Shown piece after piece: positions 57,590-64,000 of a stretch of DNA of 64,000 nucleotides. The notes under the pieces are model-generated. The model saw only the letters and a program-made list of their open reading frames with translations, was not told where the DNA came from and ran no database searches. The stretch spans positions 60,323,389-60,387,388 of the forward strand of contig CM069435.1 of the NCBI GenBank assembly GCA_035610365.1, read 5' to 3'. Numbering within the stretch: the first letter of the stretch is position 1; the number at the start of each line of letters is the position of its first letter. The position numbers and the translations under genes are program-made. The DNA is from Aquatica leii. Taxonomy: Eukaryota > Arthropoda > Insecta > Coleoptera > Lampyridae.

Positions 57590-60180
57590 TTGCGTTTGGC
57601 AAAAGATGGTCCAGGATTAAAGTCATCGACGATGTCTTCCAACTATTCATCTTGGAAATTGTCAAGATCTGTTTTCTCTTCTATCTGTTTTACTTCCTTG
57701 TCATTCTTAGATACGCAATTAGTGCACGTGTGCCCTTTACAGTTGATACATTTAATTCCAACTTTTCGGAATAAGCAAGCTGTTTGGCATCCTTTTGTAT
57801 GAGTACACAAAATGTCATTCAGCAGTTTTAGGGGCGTTGGTGGTAGGTCTGTGGCATTTGGAACAAGACCGTCCTTGGTCATCTTCCATCCTCACTGCTG
57901 CGGAACAAGGAAGTTCTTTCTCCACACTTGTATCTGTAAGTATGTCTATATGGAATCCAAGCGCGCCGCTGCTTTAGTTGGACGCAAACTTTCCAATTTA
58001 AAATTATTTTTTGGAACAGATGTAAGCGAGTTTTTTTCAATGATTTGTTGCAATTACCCATGTAAAGATTCACAATAAACTTCGCTTCTGCAGCAGCAAC
58101 CTGATCGGGCGTGGCATCAGAATTTTTGAAAACAGAAACCGTTCTTTGAAAGTTGGTGTTCTTCTGAAACTGGTTAACAAATTTGGTTTTGCTCGGTCTA
58201 AAAATTGCAGATACGCTGTCACAGCTTCTGAAAGCATGACGAAACAACAAATGCTCTAACTCTATAAGTTTTTTCTTGAGTTTTAGTTTGAGTCTATCCA
58301 TCCGGTGTTCATTTATCTGAAAAGTATCAGTTCCAAATTTTTCGAGAATAGTTAATATTGTTCTATTCTCCTGATCCGTTACATCCATTAGAGACAACAT
58401 TTTTTCCCCAGAGCAAGGTGAGTCAAAATGTAGACTCTTACAGCTATTGAATAGTAATGATCAGCCATTATGGTCTTTGTTGATGCTAGTGCATAAAAGA
58501 CATTCCACAAGTCTTGTAAACCACTGCCATTTATGATGTATCCAATTGCACCCATGTACGACATGAGTAAATAGAACCCCCCCAATCCAAACTATTACTG
58601 AGCTCACTATCACTACCTGACCCGGAGCAAGCAACAATTTTTTGGCTTTTATATACAGCGGCTGGTCAAAAGTTACAAAGCAGCTCTTTTGATGTTGTTC
58701 CACACATTTTTGGGCAGCTGTTTTGAGATCAGTGTACACTGTATCATAGTTTAAGGAGGGAGGTCTGATGAAAAGAAGGCACAATATTTGTGAGGTCTCG
58801 AAACTGTAAGTTGATGTTATGTTCTCCATGAACTCGTTTCACTCAGGTATGTTGTTCAAATATTTTCACATTCTATGCATTCACACCAGATCAGTCGTCA
58901 TTGGCATCACTTTATTATCAACATCTGCAACTTCCTCGACGACCAAACTAGCAAATGCCCCTTCACTTGGTTTGTCAAACCCTTCCAATGGTATACTGCC
59001 GTATTCTATCAAGGATGTCGCTTTAGGAATTGTATGAACCTTGTCAATTGGAGTTCTGAGGACCAAAAATGTCTTAGAAGTAAAAACCTGAATAGCTTCC
59101 ATAACATGGAATGTGTTGCAACTATCGATTGTATTCATGTTTATGTCAGCATTATCAAAAACAAATTGTGTGAAAAAGTTTTTGGTATGAATTTTTAGAT
59201 TGATTTAGGGTTGCAACTTCAAAGTTTATGACTTGCTGTAGGAGTTGCTCAAACCCAAAGCAAACAGCACATCCACCACATGTTTAGATTCATGTTATAT
59301 ATAACAAAGTTTCAACTCCGAGTAGAATATGGAATATGAATAACATAGGTCTGGTAGCTCATATCAGTGCATGTGCAATAGACTTTGTTCTGTCATTTTT
59401 CCTTTATGTTTTGTTTGTCTTACTTGTTATAGTGTCTAATAACAATTTCAAAGACTCTGGAATGTCGTCGGCCACACTATTCAAGAACTGATCAGTTGAG
59501 GTGTACTTGCTCAGTAAATACACTTTTGTCTTGATGTCCTCACGTATGATCTCTGCAGCTGCCTTTACTACTCGCAGACGTTAGTTTTTTTAGACTCATA
59601 AAAACTATTACACAGGATTGTGTGACTTGTGTTCCGAAAGCATATTGTTGTCTGTTTGTATTGATTACATCCACTCACCACAATGACATTCTTTCCATAT
59701 CTTTTAATTAGCTGCGTAATTATCTATTCCGATTTGGGAATAAAACTTGAATAATTTTTGGAAAATATCTCCCAGTGTAAATTGTCACAAATCCTCGTTT
59801 TTCTCCATGTAGTTGCAGATGAAATCTACACAGTCAAACACTTCACTAGTCTTAGACTGTCTCCGATTACTGGTTGAGGGTGTAAATCTGAAGACATTTT
59901 TGAAACAGGAATGATGATACCTACCACACCTGCTGTTAGATCTAATATATTGCTGATTCTCCTTAGACACCCTCACTCCATACATCATCCATGCAGCATC
60001 TTTTTCATTAGCTCTTGTTGTTATAAAGTTTATTGTTTCAATAGTGGTAATCTCGTGCACACTATCTTGTTTGTATTTTGCTTTTTTTTGCTTGAAAGGC
60101 TTTTGTGGCATCATTTCCACAAAATAGACAATTTTTCTTAAAACGGAATGTGTTCACAGCAGCCTTTGTCACACAAAATG
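57590..60180 (-). pseudogene. Large unclassified arthropod repeat gene
   Basis: Minus-strand pieces in order: a CLFCGN-type finger near 60130; AWMMYGVRVSKENQQYIRSN and YHHSCFKNVF (about 60000-59890); LNYDTVYTDLKTAAQKCVEQ and CFVTFDQPLYIKAKK (about 58760-58640); LMSYMGAIGYIINGSGLQDL (about 58570-58510); HLLFRHAFRS (about 58250-58220); and a Cys-rich tail with LLNDILCTHTKGC, ACLFRK and CINCKG (about 57820-57720). I recognise this order from long proteins repeated in arthropod genomes, some also reported near bracovirus segments; their nature is not settled. The copy is broken. It sits in intron 2 of gene D on the opposite strand. Confidence 0.6.
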
Positions 60181-60639
60181 GAGGGTTGTTTGATTCTCTT
60201 TCAGCGAGTCAAATGTTTGACTTCTTCGTGTACACTCCTTTCATCTTGTTTTACATTTTCACTACATATAGGAAACTACTCGTTTCACTCAGGTTGAAAG
60301 ATGCCCTCTTAGGAAAAAAAGCGTCCAATTTACACAGGATCTCGTTAAATAAACTACTATTGTTGCGCCAGTTGCGCCACTAGTGACTCACTTAGTCGTC
60401 GACACGTGAAGTAATTTCTCAGTACCAGTAATTCGAGTTTCTGCCATCGGAGTAGTATGTGTTCTAGTATATATATATATGTTTTTTTTTGGATACTGTT
60501 AAGTATAATTCAGTATATCTAGTGAACTGCAAAATGTTACTGTGAAAAGAAGTGAAAGTGCAAACAAGACAGGAGAGAACAGCACGAAGCACAAAAATGC
60601 AATGAAAGACTGTTAAACAACTGTGTTAAACAAAAGTTA

Positions 60640-60785
60640 TCCGCAGACTTTATCTTCGTGTAAGTGATACTGCGATATAAATTACTGTAAGTGTTTTTAT
60701 TAAATATTCTTAGATTTAATTAGTTATAAACGTGTATATATTTGTAGTATAAATAAATTAGTTTTAATAATCGTTACAATACAGA
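60640..60785 (+). repeat. LTR fragment related to the 3' LTR at 5.5-5.9 kb
   Basis: ATAAATTACTGTAAGTGTTT followed by TTATTAAATATTCTTAGATT matches the 3' LTR (ATAAATTATAGTGTAAGTGT, then TTTTATTATTAGATTTAATT). Both end with ATAAATAAATTAGTT...GTTACAATAC or GTAACAATAC. This is the end part of an LTR of the same or a sister family, probably a decayed solo LTR. Its start is not clear. Confidence 0.6.
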
Positions 60786-61108
60786 GAACCACTTCTAGTT
60801 GGCTTGATAACTGGTATGTGTTTCCGCTTATGACTCCAATACAGTGAAGAAAGTTTGTTTTTTTCTAAAACTCAGCAGCCGTCGTAAACCAAAAATCCGT
60901 AGTAAATTTTAAACAGCATTATTGTCTAATGTTTCTCTGCATAGCATGTATAGCCTGCTTGCAAACATAACGATTGTAGGTTGAATAATTCTGTATTGAT
61001 AATGAAGGCATTGCATTAAAGTTTCCGTTGCCAGATATCTGGTAAAAAATGCAATCAGTTTAACATATCTAATAAGGACATCAATTTTGCACACAATAAT
61101 ATCAATAT
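60786..61108. other. Spacer in gene D intron 2
   Basis: AT-rich sequence, nothing recognised. Confidence 0.35.
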
Positions 61109-61129
61109 TTGTACAGGTTGATAAACAAT

Positions 61130-61600
61130 TACGGTTATTTATTTTTCTCTTTCAGTCTCTCTTTGTTTCTTCCCTATGATAGTTTTGTTTGTTTTTGTAA
61201 TGACGCTCATACAAAAGAAGCGAGAATTAATCCGATCATGCTACACGAAAAAACTTGTTTTGTTAAATGGTGTCAAAAGCGATTTAGCTGCAATCAGAAA
61301 AAAAAACAATACACGTATTTTGAACAATTACCTTTTCTAGAAACTACAGTGAAAAAAACTATTACAAGCGTAGACGAAGAAAACAATGTGAATAAAGAAG
61401 AAAATAAAACGTCATTTTCGTTTGATACCAGCGACAAGCTCTTAAGAAGAATATTGCAACAAACAATCTCACACTTTTGATGAATCACATGAAGAAAAGT
61501 TGTTTCTCCGCTCTATGTTAACCTAAATTCACAAAGCAGTTGCTAAAAAAATTACGGGCAGACTGGCAGACATGATTTCTCTCGTCGCTGCTTAAATACC
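61130..61600 (+). pseudogene. MADF/BESS-type protein fragment
   Basis: CFVKWCQKRFSCNQKKKQYT followed by YFEQLPFL fits the end of a MADF DNA-binding domain (W...R......K..W.YYxxLxFL). An acidic linker and KLLRRILQQTISH follow. In a neighbouring frame, DESHEEKLFLRSML fits the BESS interaction motif. The domain start is missing and the frame is broken. It may be part of the Harbinger element to its right or a separate fossil. Confidence 0.45.
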
Positions 61601-62084
61601 TCTACAGCAAGGATAGCAGCAAGTGGGTTGTACTGGGCTCTCTAATTCTATGAAATTACCATGCTACAGTAAGCAACAGTAGTAGATGTAACAGCAAACA
61701 AAGGGTCGAATTCATAAAAGAATATCCTTCCAAGCATAAAGTAGAAGTTATGATTTGAAGTAAAAAATAGAAATATTAGCATTTCCTTCTTTTCATATTT
61801 ATAATACTCGCAAGGATTTCCTCGTATTGAAGTAAAAGGTTGACTTGTCAGCCAGTGGTTTTAACATGTTGCAGCGTGTTACGATACCTTCTCTTGCTTG
61901 CGACCTTTCTCCACCGCTTCGTATGCAAACACAGTACTTTTGCTCCAGTTGAGTTGCTATAAATTATGTTTATCCAGTCTTCAGAATTTAGCAGCATGTC
62001 TTCTTTGAGTGATGAAGAAACTGAAGTGATAGCGAGCTACAATTCATTGCGGATGAAGTTGCCACTGCCTTCGTAACTCTGGAA

Positions 62085-62660
62085 AAATCACAGGTCCGAA
62101 AATCAAAAAGCGAAAAGGCGAAGCTATTGAAATTGTTACAAAGAAATATGAAAAGGTATTTGGCCGACCATTAGATTCAAAAAGTTTATTAAAAAAAATT
62201 AATAATATGAAACTAAAATTGAAGAAAAAAACAGGAAATAAAGTTATAAAATTGTAAGATTGAGAGAAAAAAATTACTGAGAGCAGTATAAGCCGAATCT
62301 AATACAGCAATTGGGAGCATTTTGGGGCCTATGCAGATTGATGTTGTTGAAGAAGAAAAAAAAGAAGTCTTTACGTTTTTGGACTATCATCTGTTAACAC
62401 GGCGGCGAGTAAAACGTTGTTGCTACCAAAACCAAAAATGTCGACTAATAAATATGAAACAAATGAAACAAGAGAACTAACTACTGAGGAACTGCAACAG
62501 TTAGTTCTATCACAACAGTACCACACAAGTTTAATACAACAAGGGTACTATGAAAGGAAATTGGAGATGATTAAACGTAAAGAATCCGCATTGCTGCAAA
62601 CTGTTCACACAAAAATAATACATGTTTCCAGTTTTAAATACGTTTATTTTCGTAGTACTT
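62085..62660 (+). pseudogene. Harbinger Myb/SANT-like protein, broken
   Basis: About 62100-62270 reads PKIKKRKGEAIEIVTKKYEK, VFGRPLDSKSLLKKINNMKL and KLKKKTGNKVIKL, and about 62420-62600 reads STNKYETNETRELTTEELQQ and LVLSQQYHTSLIQQGYYERKLEMIKRK. The YYERKLEMIKRK end is the typical coiled tail of the Harbinger accessory protein. Stops separate the two parts. The accessory protein normally helps the transposase bind the element's ends. Confidence 0.6.
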
Positions 62661-62719
62661 AAAACCTTTATCCTAAATAAAGTAATCATATATTGTTTAT
62701 TATAACACTCCAATTTCTC

Positions 62720-63890
62720 CTGACAACTTGTCCTTGATTAGGAATAAGAATATTGTCATAATTGTTGTCATGGTTTTCTTCTTCTTCTATTACATCCTCA
62801 GCTGGTTCAAAATCGGGATCGCAATGTTATGGAGTACAACGCAGATAACTTTTATTTTTGGAACATTTTCCAGTTTTACGCGACAAACATATTGTAGGAT
62901 AGCAAGTCGTCGTTTGAGTTGGTCAAAACATTGTTCTATTATTACTTAGTAGGATGTCTAAATGAAGGCATGAGGCATGGCTCTATCCCATATCCATCAT
63001 CTCCAAGTACCACAACATTTCCTTTGATTTTGATTGATCTAATATGCAATTTTTTTTGTAATCTAGAATTGTGAACAGATCTAGGCCAACTAACGTCAAC
63101 GCTAGTAAAAATTTTCTTTTGGTTGATGTATTCATCTCCATGGCGATTTGGTTTTAGTATTCTTATATAGGTACAATCAATAACACCCATTACTGTAAAA
63201 AACATGTACTTGATTTGCCATAACTGTTTGGCATACATAATTTTATTGTTGGTTTCTGGAAATTTTATCCATTCAGTTGGGCAAGAATTTTGTCAACAAC
63301 TTAATGCACGGCTTGCGACTCACTCCAAGTTCTTGACCGATCCTTGTTTGATAACCGGGATAACTTAGATAGCGTAAACATATTTTCATTTTATAAACAG
63401 GGGAGAAAGCACCTCTACGAATCTCGTCAAAAAATTTATTTGCAAGTCACTGTACATTAACGGAATAGAACTTTAAAATTACTGATAAGTGTAGGTAAAC
63501 GGGGCGTAAAATGTTTAACTTCCCTGAGGTCCACAACATCTGCCATCTCAAAGTTGGTTTGGCACTGACCACACTCACAATTTTTGAAAAATATGCTTCT
63601 AATTTAAAGCAAAATGCAAACACTATGAATACTCTTTTACTTATACCAGAGATAAGGAGGATACGCTTACACTCTAAAAGTTTAAGGTTTTGCTTGAAAT
63701 TATTATGAATATAACATGAAGGATTTCCTCCAAAATTTGTAAGTATAAGCATACTCTTTCTTTTATGATTTCGACCCAATGCCTCAATTAGGACTAGTAA
63801 ATCAACAACCACAAATTTATTTTTTCCCGCCTCAGTTTCAATAACACCAAGATGCAAACATGTCATTACAATCTTCTCCAAATGCACATC
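62720..63890 (-). pseudogene. Harbinger (HARBI1-like) transposase, broken
   Basis: On the minus strand, the segment just below 63500 reads LHLSVILKFYSVNVQ and then SPVYKMKICLRYLSYPGYQT with RIGQELGVSRK, matching the N-terminal helical part of HARBI1-like transposases. The segment 63238-62942 reads TVMGVIDCTYIRILKPNRHG, DEYINQKKIFTSVDVSW, PRSVHNSRL and VVLGDDGYGIEPCLMP. These hold the first two acidic catalytic positions (IDCTYI, where the family has IDGTHI, and LGDDGY). Small frame changes separate the parts. Confidence 0.75.
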
Positions 63891-64000
63891 AAATGAAGAT
63901 TTTGATACTCACATGATTGAACTTTTGTTCTTCGATATGTATGAGTAGTTTTCTTTTTTTTTAGTTTTTGGTAATCTTTATTACTTTTAGTGGTACTTTA

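Larger units (their letters stand above)
61990..63960. mobile_element. PIF/Harbinger element with convergent genes
   Basis: A decayed Myb/SANT-like gene on the plus strand (about 62085-62660) faces a transposase on the minus strand (about 63890-62720). Two such genes are the standard cargo of PIF/Harbinger transposons. The terminal repeats and a 3-bp target duplication were not identified, and the right end may lie beyond the window. It occupies intron 2 of gene D. Confidence 0.7.

Noticed and set aside
61130-61600. MADF/BESS fragment as an intact host transcription factor gene
   Set aside because: The domain start is missing, the BESS-like part is in another frame and it sits next to a Harbinger element inside an intron.

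Overview
The window is AT-rich eukaryotic DNA. Its short phase-consistent introns, long repeat-filled introns and transposon set (piggyBac, pogo, hAT, Tc1/mariner, PIF/Harbinger, Penelope-like, Jockey-like LINE, Ty3/Gypsy) point to an insect. A beetle is possible, but the sequence does not settle the order. No rRNA, tRNA or CRISPR array was found.

The host genes form one small clustered family. Four paralogous genes for a small predicted four-pass membrane protein were found by matching exon against exon. Gene A (minus, 6594-12909), gene B (plus, 23118-32043) and gene C (plus, 39280-44680) each have six coding exons with identical intron phases (0, 1, 1, 0, 1). They read through as 262, 246 and 247 residues. 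Gene D (plus, from 55181) shows only exons 1-2 and runs off the right edge. Exon 1 is always 17 codons and exon 2 always 118 bases. Intron 2 is always huge (4.4-8.6 kb) and has become a landing zone for transposons. Gene A lacks a normal splice donor after its exon 1. A possible 38-residue two-exon reading frame lies inside intron 2 of gene B.

Layout: 1-5941, a Ty3/Gypsy element whose pol ends in a TARG1-like ADP-ribose macrodomain and a CCCH zinc finger; 6594-12909, gene A, with piggyBac, pogo, hAT and a hAT MITE in its second intron; 13.7-18.9 kb, a decayed Gypsy copy with both LTRs on the minus strand; 18.9-23.1 kb, very AT-rich sequence with a long palindrome; 23.1-32.0 kb, gene B with several small elements; 32-39.3 kb, intergenic with a MITE and a decayed repeat-protein gene; 39.3-44.7 kb, gene C with a 63-bp hairpin insertion and a Penelope-like element with inverted arms; 45.0-50.75 kb, two inverted-repeat elements and a 5-kb Tc1 element; 52-54.6 kb, a broken Gypsy copy split by a hAT element; 55.2-64 kb, the start of gene D, whose intron holds a LINE fragment, a large unclassified repeat gene, an LTR fragment, a MADF/BESS remnant and a PIF/Harbinger element.

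The two items most worth a second look are the retrotransposon that carries an ADP-ribose-reversal domain with its family's catalytic residues, and the four-gene membrane-protein cluster.
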